The notes: generated from the sequence alone by a model not told the origin. A stretch of 64,000 bases of DNA from Ruminococcus sp. (GCA_017456845.1 JAFTIP010000013.1:1-64000), one strand, 5' to 3'. Positions 51,493 to 61,022 are shown, counted from the stretch's first letter. A program made the numbers and translations.

Positions 51493-52182
51493 TCAGCCTA
51501 AACTGAAAACATACAGACACAAAGGGTCGTTTAAAAGGCAAAGCCTCATAAAGAAATTGTCGATAATATCAAGAAGTCCTGAGCGTGAAAACAAAATAAT
51601 CACAGCGTAAATAAGAATAAAGGAGTAACGCTCCATTTTATACATAAAATTCACTGCACTGTCAGGAAGAAATGCGTAAAGAATCTTACTTCCGTCAAGA
51701 GGCGGAAAAGGAATAAGATTAAACACAGCCAGTGACACATTTATTGCAAGAAAATTGAAAAGAAACAAAATAAAATAATATCCTGCCTCGCTTGCAAACA
51801 TCTGAGGTGCAAAGTGAACTATAAAGTATAGTCCCACACCCGAAAGTAAACCGCAGATAATATTTGAAAGAGGACCTGCCAAAGCAGAAAGAGCCATACC
51901 AACCTTAGGGTTCTTAAAATTTCTGGGGTCTATCGGCACAGGCCTTGCCCAGCCAAAACCAAACAAAAGCAAACACAAAGCACCAATAGGATCTACATGT
52001 GCCAAAGGGTTAAAGGTAAGCCTGCCACGGCTTTTTATTGCCTTATCGCCTAAAACGTAAGCCGCCCCTGCATGAGCAAACTCGTGAATAGGCAAAATCA
52101 GAAACACAATAAAAAGAATTACTAAAATATTGATTATGGCACTCTCTAAAGTTAAAGAGCCACGTAAAAGCTGAAACAACAT
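51493..52182 (-). CDS. Site-2 protease family zinc metalloprotease (M50)
   Basis: A 229-residue membrane metalloprotease. HEFAH (HExxH) is in the second helix and NLIPFPPLDGS supplies the third zinc ligand region. This short form (no PDZ) is common in Firmicutes beside scpAB; substrate unknown. It has its own promoter and precedes scpA by 30 nt. Confidence 0.93.
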   Translation of the reverse strand: MLFQLLRGSLTLESAIINILVILFIVFLILPIHEFAHAGAAYVLGDKAIKSRGRLTFNPLAHVDPIGALCLLLFGFGWARPVPIDPRNFKNPKVGMALSALAGPLSNIICGLLSGVGLYFIVHFAPQMFASEAGYYFILFLFNFLAINVSLAVFNLIPFPPLDGSKILYAFLPDSAVNFMYKMERYSFILIYAVIILFSRSGLLDIIDNFFMRLCLLNDPLCLYVFSLG

Positions 52183-52254
52183 AAAATCACCTTAAAGCAT
52201 TAAAACGATAGCAAAAACTACCCGATTTTAAAATAATTAAACTATTACAGAGTA

Positions 52255-52283
52255 ATTATATAACAACTCTTAGAAAAAAACAA
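52255..52283 (-). promoter_or_regulatory. Promoter for S2P-scpAB genes
   Basis: Minus strand TTGTTT, 17 nt, TATAAT; nearly back-to-back with the rpmB promoter. Confidence 0.6.
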
Positions 52284-52304
52284 GAAAACTTTTTGAAAAA
52301 ACAC

Positions 52305-52333
52305 TTGCATTTTATTTTATTTTCTGCTATTAT
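52305..52333 (+). promoter_or_regulatory. Promoter for rpmB
   Basis: TTGCAT, 17 nt, TATTAT, 47 nt upstream of the rpmB ATG. Confidence 0.75.
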
Positions 52334-52379
52334 AACAGAGTTACAAAAGAAATTATGCCTTTTAAGGAGGTGCAAACGC

Positions 52380-52568
52380 ATGGCAAAATGTGATTTCTGT
52401 GGCAAAGATGTTAAGTTCGGCATCAAAGTTTCCCACTCACACAGACGCTCAAACAGAACTTGGAAGCCCAATGTTCAGAGGGTAAAGGCAATCGTTGACG
52501 GTTCTCCCAAGCATGTTTATGCTTGCACCCGTTGCTTGCGTTCAGGCAAGGTACAGAGAGCTATCTAA
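52380..52568 (+). CDS. rpmB: 50S ribosomal protein L28
   Basis: A 62-residue L28 of the zinc-binding type: CDFCGKDV and YACTRCLRSGKV provide two Cys pairs; SHSHRRSNRTWKPN is the family signature. ATG at 52380 follows AAGGAGGTG. The longer frame from 52293 crosses the promoter and is not real. Confidence 0.97.
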   Translation: MAKCDFCGKDVKFGIKVSHSHRRSNRTWKPNVQRVKAIVDGSPKHVYACTRCLRSGKVQRAI

Positions 52569-52582
52569 TCCTAATCAAAAAA

Positions 52583-52660
52583 CGCTTCAGCTTTCTCAGG
52601 GAAGCTGAAGCCATATGATTAAAACCTACGCTGAGGAACTCCTCGGCGTTTTTTATTTGC
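52583..52660 (+). terminator. Double hairpin terminator of rpmB
   Basis: Two hairpins in tandem: GCTTCAGCTT/AAGCTGAAGC (52583-52611, no T run) and ACGCTGAGG/CCTCGGCGT (52628-52650) followed by TTTTTTATTT. The second is the real terminator. Confidence 0.85.
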
Positions 52661-52678
52661 CGTCTGGCAAACTTCATC

Positions 52679-52710
52679 AAAAAAGCCGAGGAGTTTTCCT
52701 CGGCTTTTTT
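52679..52710 (-). terminator. Terminator of alaS
   Basis: Near-perfect AAAAAAGCCGAGGA/TCCTCGGCTTTTTT hairpin; on the minus strand it ends the alaS transcript, and on the plus strand it backs up the rpmB terminator. Confidence 0.92.
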
Positions 52711-52718
52711 CAAATATC

Positions 52719-55349
52719 TTATGCTAATTTTTCTTTAATAGTATTTACAAACGCAGTAAGTGCTTCATCAACCTTAGAGGCATCCTTACCACCTGCCATA
52801 GCCATATCGGGCTTACCGCCGCCGTTACCGCCTGTAAGCTGAGCAGCAGCCTTTACAAGGTCGCCTGCTTTAATTCCCTTAGCGATAACCTCCTTACCAA
52901 CTGCACAAGCAAAGGTAATCTTAGCTCCGTTAACACTTGCCAGTAAAACTGCGGAAGCTGCACTCTTATCGGTAACTCTTGAGCACATAGTCTTAAGCAT
53001 TTCGCCCTCAACACCCTCAAACTTCTCAGCGATTACCTTAACGCCATTTACCTCCTCAGCTTCTTCAATGATAGAATCCATCTGGTAAGCCACCATCTTC
53101 TGCTCAAGCTCAGCAATTTTCTTATCCTTAGCCTTAATATCCTCAGCAATACGCTCGCAGCTTGCAGATAAGTCATTTGCAGAATTAATCTTAAGAGCTG
53201 CTGCACTCTTAGCAACCTCAAACATTGTATTTTCAAGAATTCTTAAAACGCCTCTGCCGGTTACCGCATCAATTCTTCTTACACCTGCTGCAACAGAGCC
53301 TTCCTGACGGATTTTGAAAAGACCAAGCTTAGCTGTGTTATTTACGTGAGTACCGCCGCAAAGTTCTGTGGAGAAGTCCCCGGCCTTAACAACGCGTACT
53401 ACATCGCCGTATTTCTCACCGAAAAGTGCCATAGCACCCATCTTTTTAGCTTCTTCAATAGGCATTTCGGTGGATGTAACGTCATATGCATTTAAAATCT
53501 GCTCGTTTACCATTGCTTCTACGTCTGCAAGCTCAGAAGCTGTAAGAGCTGAGAAATGAGTAAAGTCAAAACGCACAGATGCATCTGTTACGAGCTGGCC
53601 TGCCTGCTCAACGTGGTTGCCAAGTACCTTTCTTAAAGCAGCCTGTAAAAGGTGAGCAGCTGTGTGGTTACGCATAATGGAAGCTCTGCGTTCTGTATCA
53701 ATATAAGCTTTTGCACAGTCATCAACTGCAAAACTTCCTTTTACAACAACACCTGTGTGCATAAAGATGCCTGCAGGGTCTTTGGTAGTATTTGTAACCT
53801 CAAACTCGGTTTCGCCGATTCTGATAATACCTGTATCGCCTACCTGACCGCCGCTTTCAGCATAGAAAGGAGTTTTATCTAAAACAACAATTGCCTTATC
53901 GCCCTCAGCCGCGGCATTTTCACGCTCGCCGTTTACAATAAGTGCAAGAATCTTAGCATCACACTCATTTTCTGTATAACCCACAAATTCGGTTGCAGGA
54001 ACATCAGCAAGGTCTACGGCATCGGAAAGCCAAGCGTCGGCACCTGCATCTTTTCGTGCATCTCTTGAACGCTTTTTCTGCTCAGCTAAAAGCTCGTAGA
54101 AACGCTCTGTATCAACCTTAATACCTTTCTCTGCAAGGATTTCCTTGGTAAGGTCAACAGGAAAACCGAAAGTATCGTTAAGCTTGAATGTATCTTCACC
54201 TGAAAGAGTCTTAACATCGCCTTTTGTGATAATATCATCAAGCATAGCAAGACCCTGCTCAATAGTCTTTGCAAAGTTGTCTTCTTCAACTCTGATAAGC
54301 TTCTTGATAAACTCTTCCTTTTCCTTAAGTTCAGGGTAAGCACTCTCGTTCTCTTTGATAACTGTAGAGCAAATCTCTGAAAGGAAGGGCTTATTGTAGC
54401 CTAAGAGTCTGCCATGCCTTGCGGCACGTCTTAAAAGTCTTCTTAAAACATAGCCTCTGCCTTCGTTGGAGGGCATAACACCGTCGCCAATCATAAATGT
54501 TGTGCTGCGGATATGGTCTGTAATAACGCGTAGCGAAATATCCTTGCTTGCATCTTTGCCGTACTCAACACCAGTAACCTGAGAGATATGCTTCATAATA
54601 TTCTGAACTGTGTCAACAAGGAAGAGGTTATCTACACCCTGCATTACGCAAGCAAGACGCTCAAGGCCCATACCTGTGTCGATGTTGGGATGCTCAAGAG
54701 GTGTGTAGTTACCATTGCCGTCGCTCTCAAACTGAGTGAAAACAAGGTTCCAAACCTCTACAAAACGGTCGCACTCACAGCCTACTTTACAGTCAGGTGA
54801 GCCACAGCCCTTCTCAGGGCCTCTGTCAAAATAAATCTCAGAGCAGGGACCGCAAGGACCTGAGCCGTGCTCCCAGAAGTTATCTTCCTTGCCCATACGA
54901 ACCATATGAGAAGGGTCTACTCCACGCTCTTTTGTCCAGATATCATAAGCTTCGTCGTCATCCTGATATACCGAAACGTAAAGAAGCTCCTTAGGCATTT
55001 CTAAAACCTCGGTAAAGAACTCCCAAGCCCACTCTGTTGCCTCACGCTTAAAGTAGTCGCCGAAAGAGAAGTTACCAAGCATCTCAAAATATGTGCCGTG
55101 ACGTGCAGTAATACCAACACGCTCAATATCAGGTGTACGAATACACTTCTGGCAGGTTGTTACTCTTGTTTTGGGAGGAGTAACCTCGCCTGTAAAATAC
55201 TTTTTCATAGGAGCCATACCGCTGTTGATAAGCAGTAAGCTGTTGTCGTCTTTAGGAATAAGAGGGAAGCTCTGAAGTCTTAAGCAACCTTTGCTTTCCA
55301 TAAACTTTAAGAAGCTTTCTCTTAATTCATTAACGCCCATCCACTTCAT
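52719..55349 (-). CDS. alaS: Alanyl-tRNA synthetase
   Basis: An 876-residue class II synthetase charging tRNA-Ala. Catalytic core from WMGVNELRESFLKFME; editing domain with HTAAHLLQAAL and CGGTHVNNT zinc motifs; C-Ala domain with GGNGGGKPDMAMAGG near the end. The full length is normal. Expression is probably controlled by the T-box leader immediately upstream. Confidence 0.97.
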   Translation of the reverse strand: MKWMGVNELRESFLKFMESKGCLRLQSFPLIPKDDNSLLLINSGMAPMKKYFTGEVTPPKTRVTTCQKCIRTPDIERVGITARHGTYFEMLGNFSFGDYFKREATEWAWEFFTEVLEMPKELLYVSVYQDDDEAYDIWTKERGVDPSHMVRMGKEDNFWEHGSGPCGPCSEIYFDRGPEKGCGSPDCKVGCECDRFVEVWNLVFTQFESDGNGNYTPLEHPNIDTGMGLERLACVMQGVDNLFLVDTVQNIMKHISQVTGVEYGKDASKDISLRVITDHIRSTTFMIGDGVMPSNEGRGYVLRRLLRRAARHGRLLGYNKPFLSEICSTVIKENESAYPELKEKEEFIKKLIRVEEDNFAKTIEQGLAMLDDIITKGDVKTLSGEDTFKLNDTFGFPVDLTKEILAEKGIKVDTERFYELLAEQKKRSRDARKDAGADAWLSDAVDLADVPATEFVGYTENECDAKILALIVNGERENAAAEGDKAIVVLDKTPFYAESGGQVGDTGIIRIGETEFEVTNTTKDPAGIFMHTGVVVKGSFAVDDCAKAYIDTERRASIMRNHTAAHLLQAALRKVLGNHVEQAGQLVTDASVRFDFTHFSALTASELADVEAMVNEQILNAYDVTSTEMPIEEAKKMGAMALFGEKYGDVVRVVKAGDFSTELCGGTHVNNTAKLGLFKIRQEGSVAAGVRRIDAVTGRGVLRILENTMFEVAKSAAALKINSANDLSASCERIAEDIKAKDKKIAELEQKMVAYQMDSIIEEAEEVNGVKVIAEKFEGVEGEMLKTMCSRVTDKSAASAVLLASVNGAKITFACAVGKEVIAKGIKAGDLVKAAAQLTGGNGGGKPDMAMAGGKDASKVDEALTAFVNTIKEKLA

Positions 55350-55394
55350 AAATCAATTTCCTTTCTATATGTTTATATTTCTATTTTAGAATAA

Positions 55395-55636
55395 TAAAAA
55401 GCCCTTGTCCCCAAAAACAGGGACAAGAGCTCAAACTCCTGCGGTACCACCCTGATTGGCAAAGCTTAAATAAAAGTCTCTGCCCTCTCAAGTGTTCCTT
55501 AACGCGGAAAACGCCGTGCTCGTCGCACAGAGCTCAGGGTTGGCTGTTAAAGTAGCTTAAGGTACATTTCACCAAGCTGTACCCTCTCTTTGTAAAGCTT
55601 TAAATTAACTCGACCCGTCAAAGCCTTAATATCAAC
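55395..55636 (-). ncRNA. T-box riboswitch (alanine) upstream of alaS
   Basis: The minus-strand leader contains the T-box signature AGGGTGGTACCGCAGG (55438-55453), a following terminator stem GCTCTTGTCCC/GGGACAAGGGC with a T run (55396-55431), and the Stem I GGTG motif with AGAGAG upstream (55570-55595). The probable specifier codon is GCU (Ala) at 55554-55556, within TTAAGCTACTTT. Uncharged tRNA-Ala would favour antitermination and alaS expression. The 300-nt gap before the U32 gene is fully taken up by this element and its promoter. Confidence 0.92.
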
Positions 55637-55642
55637 TAAATT

Positions 55643-55671
55643 ATTAAATCACAAAAAACCTTTATTGTCAA
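55643..55671 (-). promoter_or_regulatory. Promoter for T-box-alaS
   Basis: Minus strand TTGACA, 17 nt, TTTAAT, overlapping the stop codon of the U32 peptidase gene; the predicted RNA start near 55636 fits the T-box 5' end. Confidence 0.7.
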
Positions 55672-56903
55672 TGGTTTTTGCGTTTAACCCTCAGCATTGA
55701 GCCTGCAGGGATATTCTTATCAGTAATAAGTGTGAGTCTTTCCATCGGATGTGGAGTACTCTCAACACATTCGCCCTTTTCATTAATAAGACTAATTGCT
55801 TTAGTTTCGAATGCGTAACCTGAGGGCGGAAGAACATCCACGGTATCGCCAACGTAAAACTTATTACGCTGTGTTATTATACTTTCTAAATCCTGTGAAT
55901 GTTCACAAAAAGCAACCAAATCATAATGGCGGATGTAACCGCCCGATTCAGTATTCTGCCCCGGTTCTGTGCCTAAATAAAAGCCTGTGCTGTAAGCACG
56001 GTGGCTGATTTTTTCAAGCTCTTCTTTAATCCAAGGACTAAGGGTATATTCTCCCTCTTTATGAGCGAGGTACTCGTCCACCGCTTTGCGATAAGCGTTG
56101 GTGGTAACCGCTGTGTAGTAAGCGGTTTTTGCTCTGCCCTCAATTTTAAGACTGCTTACTCCTGCCTTAATAAGCTCAGGGATATGTTCAATCATACACA
56201 TATCCTTTGAGTTATAGAGGAAGGTACCTCCGTTTTCCTCTTCCACAGGAAAGAACTGACCTTCCCTGTTTTCTTCATAAAGGTGGTACTTCCATCTGCA
56301 AGGCTGGGCACAATCGCCGCGGTTGGCGTCTCTGCCGGTTAAGTAGCTGGAAATAAGGCATCTGCCCGAAAAAGAAACACACATTGCACCGTGCACAAAG
56401 CACTCAATCTCAAGCTCTTTTGGAATCCTAGCCCTGATTTCGGCAATATCCTCTAAAGAAAGCTCACGGGCAAGCACTACCCTTTCGGCACCCATATTGT
56501 AAAAAGCCTTTGCTGTTTCGTGGTTAACTATTCCTGCCTGCGTGGAAATATGGCGTGCAACCTTTGGGGCGTATTTTTTAGCAAGCTCAAAAACGCCTAA
56601 GTCAGCAATAATAAAGGCATCAACGCCTACGCTTTCTGCGTACTGCAAAAACTCAGGCATTCTTTCTATCTGGTCAAAACGAGGCAAGGTGTTACAGGTA
56701 AGGTACAGCTTTTTACCCAAAGCGTGTACCTTTTCCGCCGCAATTTTAAGTCCCTCTACATCGAAATTTTTAGGAGCAGTACGCATACCGAACTCGGTAT
56801 ATGCCAGATACACAGCATCTGCACCAAAACACAGTGCCGCATCCAAAGCTTCCATATCGCCTGCCGGAGACAATACCTCGGGGATTAAATTACTTATTGT
56901 CAT
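55668..56903 (-). CDS. U32 family peptidase
   Basis: A 411-residue U32 peptidase (collagenase-like family). EVLSPAGDMEALDAALCFGADAVYLA is the typical start and NRGDCAQPCRWKY the hallmark motif. Relatives act in tRNA hydroxylation (TrhP) or proteolysis; specific role unknown. The start ATG overlaps the mltG stop (TAATG). A longer frame to 57065 has no support. Last gene of the thyX-to-U32 run. Confidence 0.92.
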   Translation of the reverse strand: MTISNLIPEVLSPAGDMEALDAALCFGADAVYLAYTEFGMRTAPKNFDVEGLKIAAEKVHALGKKLYLTCNTLPRFDQIERMPEFLQYAESVGVDAFIIADLGVFELAKKYAPKVARHISTQAGIVNHETAKAFYNMGAERVVLARELSLEDIAEIRARIPKELEIECFVHGAMCVSFSGRCLISSYLTGRDANRGDCAQPCRWKYHLYEENREGQFFPVEEENGGTFLYNSKDMCMIEHIPELIKAGVSSLKIEGRAKTAYYTAVTTNAYRKAVDEYLAHKEGEYTLSPWIKEELEKISHRAYSTGFYLGTEPGQNTESGGYIRHYDLVAFCEHSQDLESIITQRNKFYVGDTVDVLPPSGYAFETKAISLINEKGECVESTPHPMERLTLITDKNIPAGSMLRVKRKNH

Positions 56904-58306
56904 TAGTTTAAACCTGCCGCTGCAAGATTTGCCTGATGCTGTAAAAGCGTTTCGGCATAGTAAGATGTAGCTTCGCCGTCGGCACCTGCGCCGTGGCAGA
57001 AGTAAAAGTAGTTGGTTGAATTGGGGTTGACCGCCGCTGTAATGGCATCCAAACCGGGTGAGCAAATTGCACCGGGAGGCAAGCCCTCGCTGTCGTAGGT
57101 TTCGTAGGCACTCTCAAAGGTGTCTCTTATATCCTCGGGAATTTCCTCAAAAGAGCTATAGGGATAGAACTGGGTTGAGTCCATACCCAGAGTATAAATA
57201 TCCATAGAAGCACCGCGCTCCAAGCGGTTTTCAATAACCGAAGCAACGTTATACATATCCTCAACGTTAGCTGCCTCACCCTGAACTATAGATGCAATAT
57301 TAACAATCTCATCAATAGACATATCAGACCTTGCAGCTAAATCTTCAATTGTGATTTTCTCGCTGAATCCTGCAAGCTCCAGTTTTGTATCACACACTCT
57401 TCTGTCGAAGTTATCAAGAAAACGACTGATTGTAAGTGCAGGGTCCTCGTCAACGTAGAACTCATAAGTATCGGGGAAAAGATAACCCTCAAGCTTATAA
57501 AGTCTTTCAGGATTATCCTCAATGTCAGCAATAAAGCTGTAATCCTCGTCGAACTCAGAGGAGTTACAGAGCTGAAGGAACTGTTCTTTATCAGAGGTTA
57601 CACCAGAGTCGTAAAGCTGTTCGGCAATTTCGATAACATTCATACCCTCAGTAAACTGCAAGGTAATGGTGGTCTGGCGGTTATCAACGTTTCTTAAGTA
57701 GTTAACAACACCAAGGTAGTCTTTGTTAGTTGCTACCTCGTAAACACCGGGCTCGATTTCATCGCCTTTGCCTGTAAGTCCCAAAAACATAGAGAAGAAC
57801 ATTGCAGAATCTACAGCACCCTTGCCCTCTAACTTCTTGGCAATATCGTCAGAATCGTCACCTACAGAAACAATAATGGTAACCGTTTCCTCTTCGGTAC
57901 GTTGCACCGCAAACAGGTCATTAAATCCTGAAACCATAAACTCTGCCATTACTGCTGAAAGAATAATAACCAGTAAAAGCCACGCAATACGATAAACCTT
58001 TTTGTTTCTGCCGGATTTAATCTGCCTAACCTTTTTTGCTTCACGTTTTTCGGCTCTTAAGGCTTTTTTGGAGTCACGCTCTATCTGAGCGCGTGTGGAC
58101 TCGTTGCTGAAAGACGTAATCTCGTTGGAAGTATCCTGCTGAGCTGATGCCTCTTCCTTCCCTTTGTGTGCTCTTTCAAAAACCTGAGTATTATCAGATG
58201 CAGGTACGTCTTCGCCGATATTAAGCCTGAAGGCTTCAGCTTTTTGCTTGCGGTAAAGCTCCACCTGCTCCTCTTCAAATTTATTTCTCTGATTCATATC
58301 GCTCAT
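56903..58306 (-). CDS. mltG: Endolytic murein transglycosylase MltG
   Basis: A 467-residue MltG (YceG-like): a basic cytoplasmic N-terminus of about 105 residues, one membrane helix, a LysM-like region, and the catalytic domain with IASIVQGEAAN carrying the glutamate. It cuts nascent glycan strands and sets their length. ATG at 58306 has AAAGGA upstream. It lies 40 nt after the FTHF cyclo-ligase gene. Confidence 0.95.
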   Translation of the reverse strand: MSDMNQRNKFEEEQVELYRKQKAEAFRLNIGEDVPASDNTQVFERAHKGKEEASAQQDTSNEITSFSNESTRAQIERDSKKALRAEKREAKKVRQIKSGRNKKVYRIAWLLLVIILSAVMAEFMVSGFNDLFAVQRTEEETVTIIVSVGDDSDDIAKKLEGKGAVDSAMFFSMFLGLTGKGDEIEPGVYEVATNKDYLGVVNYLRNVDNRQTTITLQFTEGMNVIEIAEQLYDSGVTSDKEQFLQLCNSSEFDEDYSFIADIEDNPERLYKLEGYLFPDTYEFYVDEDPALTISRFLDNFDRRVCDTKLELAGFSEKITIEDLAARSDMSIDEIVNIASIVQGEAANVEDMYNVASVIENRLERGASMDIYTLGMDSTQFYPYSSFEEIPEDIRDTFESAYETYDSEGLPPGAICSPGLDAITAAVNPNSTNYFYFCHGAGADGEATSYYAETLLQHQANLAAAGLN

Positions 58307-58346
58307 AGCTACTGTCCTTTCCTGAAAAGTATATGAAACAATAGAT

Positions 58347-58931
58347 TTAAACCTTAACTTCTCTCAAAAAATTTTCCGTTACTATTATATCCACGGGAAC
58401 ATCAAAAGACTCTTTAGGCAAACTAAGCTTTAAAAAGCTGTTGTAGCAAAGTCCTGCAGTTTTTCCCTTAAAATCCTTTAAAAACCTGTCGTAATATCCG
58501 CCGCCTCTGCCCAGACGATAACCCTTGGCATCAAAGCTTAAGCCCGGTACAATGCAAAGGCTATTTTCCGTTGGGATTGCTTTTTTACATTTAGCCGTAT
58601 CAGGCTCTGAAATGCCGAACTTACCTTTTACAAGGTCGCTTTGGGATTTAATAAAATAAAACTCCATAGCTCCTTTGCCCTCGCACTTAGGCACAGCCAC
58701 CTTTTTGCCGTTAGCAAAGGCAGCATAAATAATGCCCAATGTGTCGGGTTCAGGGTCAAGAGAAACGTATGTAAAAATCACATCTGCCTTTGAATACTCT
58801 TCTGAGCACAAAAGACGGCTTTCTATCTCAAAATCCAAACTACGCCTGAAATCTTTGGTCAGACCTTCTCTCATTTCTTTAAAATGAGCTCTCATCTCAG
58901 GCTTAGACATATTATCACTGTTTACTGACAC
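58347..58931 (-). CDS. 5-formyltetrahydrofolate cyclo-ligase
   Basis: A 194-residue ATP-dependent enzyme converting 5-formyl-THF to 5,10-methenyl-THF. GYRLGRGGGYYDRFL is diagnostic. It overlaps the DJ-1 gene by 10 nt and shares an operon with thyX, linking it to one-carbon supply for thymidylate. Confidence 0.94.
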   Translation of the reverse strand: MSVNSDNMSKPEMRAHFKEMREGLTKDFRRSLDFEIESRLLCSEEYSKADVIFTYVSLDPEPDTLGIIYAAFANGKKVAVPKCEGKGAMEFYFIKSQSDLVKGKFGISEPDTAKCKKAIPTENSLCIVPGLSFDAKGYRLGRGGGYYDRFLKDFKGKTAGLCYNSFLKLSLPKESFDVPVDIIVTENFLREVKV

Positions 58932-59464
58932 TGCATTGACTCCTTAAGCTCTGAAGCTGCATTTTCGCCTTTAAGCTCTTTGATTATTTCGGCGGCAAAA
59001 TCAATTGTTGCACCGGGGCCCTTGGCAGTAATAACCCTGCCATCCTTAACAGCAGGAAGCTCACTCAAAACTGCACCCTTAAGCTCAGCCTCAAAACCGG
59101 GATAGCAGGTTGCATTCCTGCCCTCTAAAATACCCTTGTGGCCTAAAATCTGAGGTGCGGCACAGATTGCAAAAATATACAGGTCATTTGCAAAGCAAAA
59201 ATCAAGAGAAAGCTGAACGATATAAGCATTCTCAAGATTGATTGTACCGGGCATACCGCCGGGAAGGATAATTCCCTCGATATCCTCAAAAGAAACCTTA
59301 TCAGAATCCGCCTTTACAGGAATATTATGAGCACCAATCACTATGTTTTCGCTGTCACCGTTTACAGCAACAGTAGTAACCTCAACACCTGCTCGTCTTA
59401 ACATATCAACGGTTGTGATTGCTTCGATTTCTTCGAAGCCCTGAGCTAAGAAACAGTAAAACAT
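58922..59464 (-). CDS. DJ-1/PfpI family protein
   Basis: A 180-residue DJ-1/YajL-type protein; the conserved cysteine is in FAICAAPQIL near residue 100, and a glutamate near the start (GFEEIEA). Possible roles are glyoxalase-III or protein protection; not provable here. Between tmk and the FTHF cyclo-ligase gene. Confidence 0.9.
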   Translation of the reverse strand: MFYCFLAQGFEEIEAITTVDMLRRAGVEVTTVAVNGDSENIVIGAHNIPVKADSDKVSFEDIEGIILPGGMPGTINLENAYIVQLSLDFCFANDLYIFAICAAPQILGHKGILEGRNATCYPGFEAELKGAVLSELPAVKDGRVITAKGPGATIDFAAEIIKELKGENAASELKESMQCQ

Positions 59465-59477
59465 AATTTACCTCCGA

Positions 59478-60152
59478 TTATTCAAAAACCTTTAAAGCCT
59501 CAGCATAAACCCTTTCGGCAATCTCTTCAATAGTGTAAGGATTTTCGCCGTCACTGCACTCAATAACTGTCCACTGAAGCTTTTCGGCGGCTAAAAGTGC
59601 ATTTTCGCGGCAAAGCTTTAAAAAGTCAACATTCTTTTCGTGCAAGTCCTTTTTGGACTCGTCGCCCTCATAGCGTTTTGACATAAGACGCTGAGAAATT
59701 TCAGTAGGCATATCAAGGTAGATTACCTTGTGGGGCTTCGGAAGCTCCATTTTATTAAACTCAAAATCGTAGAGCCAGTTTAAAAACTCTTCTTTTTCAT
59801 CTTCCTTAAGCTTTGAAAGCATATACACAGCATTTGAGGTTGTGTATCGGTCGAAAACAAAGTTCATACCGTTTTCGAAATCTCTTTTCCAATGCTTTAA
59901 GTAGCTTGCGATTCTGTCAACTGCATAAAAGGAAGAAGCCGCATAAGCGTTAACCGCCATGGGGTCGTCGCCTAACTCTCCGCCCAAGTACATTTTAACC
60001 AAAGCTGAGCTCTGGCTGTCGTAGTCAGGATAAGAAAGCCTTTTTACATTCATTTTTTCGGCAAGCTTTTCGGTTAAAAGCCTTGCCTGAGTGTTTTTGC
60101 CTGAACCGTCAAGACCCTCGATAACTATTAATTTGCCCTTATTATTTTCCAT
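59478..60152 (-). CDS. tmk: Thymidylate kinase
   Basis: A 224-residue dTMP kinase; P-loop IEGLDGSGKNTQA (Asn for the usual Thr/Ser after GK), DR motif in FDRYTTSN, and LID region with SKRYEGDESKKD. Converts dTMP to dTDP. It overlaps thyX by 11 nt, giving a direct ThyX-Tmk pathway. Confidence 0.93.
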   Translation of the reverse strand: MENNKGKLIVIEGLDGSGKNTQARLLTEKLAEKMNVKRLSYPDYDSQSSALVKMYLGGELGDDPMAVNAYAASSFYAVDRIASYLKHWKRDFENGMNFVFDRYTTSNAVYMLSKLKEDEKEEFLNWLYDFEFNKMELPKPHKVIYLDMPTEISQRLMSKRYEGDESKKDLHEKNVDFLKLCRENALLAAEKLQWTVIECSDGENPYTIEEIAERVYAEALKVFE

Positions 60153-60942
60153 ACTTAGCCCTTACTTCCTTGATTTTTCCGCAGGTCATATTACCCTCGG
60201 GGCAACTGCCTCTGAGACAAGTTGGACCGCTATTTTTGAAAAGTGTAGGTGCAACTTCTTTGCAGAGAAGGAGCATCTGCTCGGCAACTTCTCTTATCTC
60301 CCACTGAGCACGGTTGCAACAACGGTGAGCAAAGAAATTCTCTAAGCTTCTAACGTTAAAGGTGCAAACAATTTTGGTTGTGCAAGCATTAGGCAGAAGA
60401 TAACGGGCATCTTCGTTGGCTTTTTTGATAAATGCAGAGCACTTAGCTTTATTCTCTGCTTTATAAGCCTCAATTATTTCTGCATCAGTACCTTCAAAAT
60501 CCTTGCCTGTTTCAGCCTTGATATATTTAACTGCAAGGGCATCTCTGATTTCAGAGTAAGCCTCGCTCTGGGATTTTATGATATTCTGATAAAGCTCATT
60601 GCATCTTTCGTCGTCTGCAATTTCAGGAGGAGTTACAAACTCAAAGCTGTTACCATCAACATAACGCTGAGACTGCTGGCTGTAGGAAGCAATACGATGA
60701 CGCACCAGCTGATGAGAGCAAGCACGAGAGATACCCTCTATACCAAAAGTGAAGCTTGCGTGCTCGGTAGGGCTTGCGTGGCCTAAATCTGCAAGCATCT
60801 CAACAAAAGATGTTGTTTTTTCGGGTGTTAAGCCTTCTCTTATATCTTCAATTCCTGAGGGAGAGTAGCAAAGCTTTGCAGCCATTGCAACAACTTCTTC
60901 GGGATTAGGTGTGTGACAAAGTAAAGTAACCTTGATAGCCAT
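60142..60942 (-). CDS. thyX: Flavin-dependent thymidylate synthase
   Basis: A 266-residue ThyX. The signature RHRxxSxxxxSxR reads RHRIASYSQQSQRY, and a C-terminal NARSL-type helix (NVRSLENFFAHRCC) is present. Makes dTMP from dUMP with methylene-THF and FAD/NADPH, without releasing DHF. ATG at 60942 follows GGAGG at 7 nt; the longer frame from 61029 is unsupported. It heads the operon with tmk. Confidence 0.95.
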   Translation of the reverse strand: MAIKVTLLCHTPNPEEVVAMAAKLCYSPSGIEDIREGLTPEKTTSFVEMLADLGHASPTEHASFTFGIEGISRACSHQLVRHRIASYSQQSQRYVDGNSFEFVTPPEIADDERCNELYQNIIKSQSEAYSEIRDALAVKYIKAETGKDFEGTDAEIIEAYKAENKAKCSAFIKKANEDARYLLPNACTTKIVCTFNVRSLENFFAHRCCNRAQWEIREVAEQMLLLCKEVAPTLFKNSGPTCLRGSCPEGNMTCGKIKEVRAKYGK

Positions 60943-60993
60943 AAATCTACCTCCAAAGGGTACAAAAGTACATATTACCCCATATTCTATAAA

Positions 60994-61022
60994 ATTGTAA
61001 CACAAACAGGCAGAAAAATCAA
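60994..61022 (-). promoter_or_regulatory. Promoter for thyX operon
   Basis: Minus strand TTGATT, 17 nt, TACAAT, about 52 nt upstream of thyX. Confidence 0.65.
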
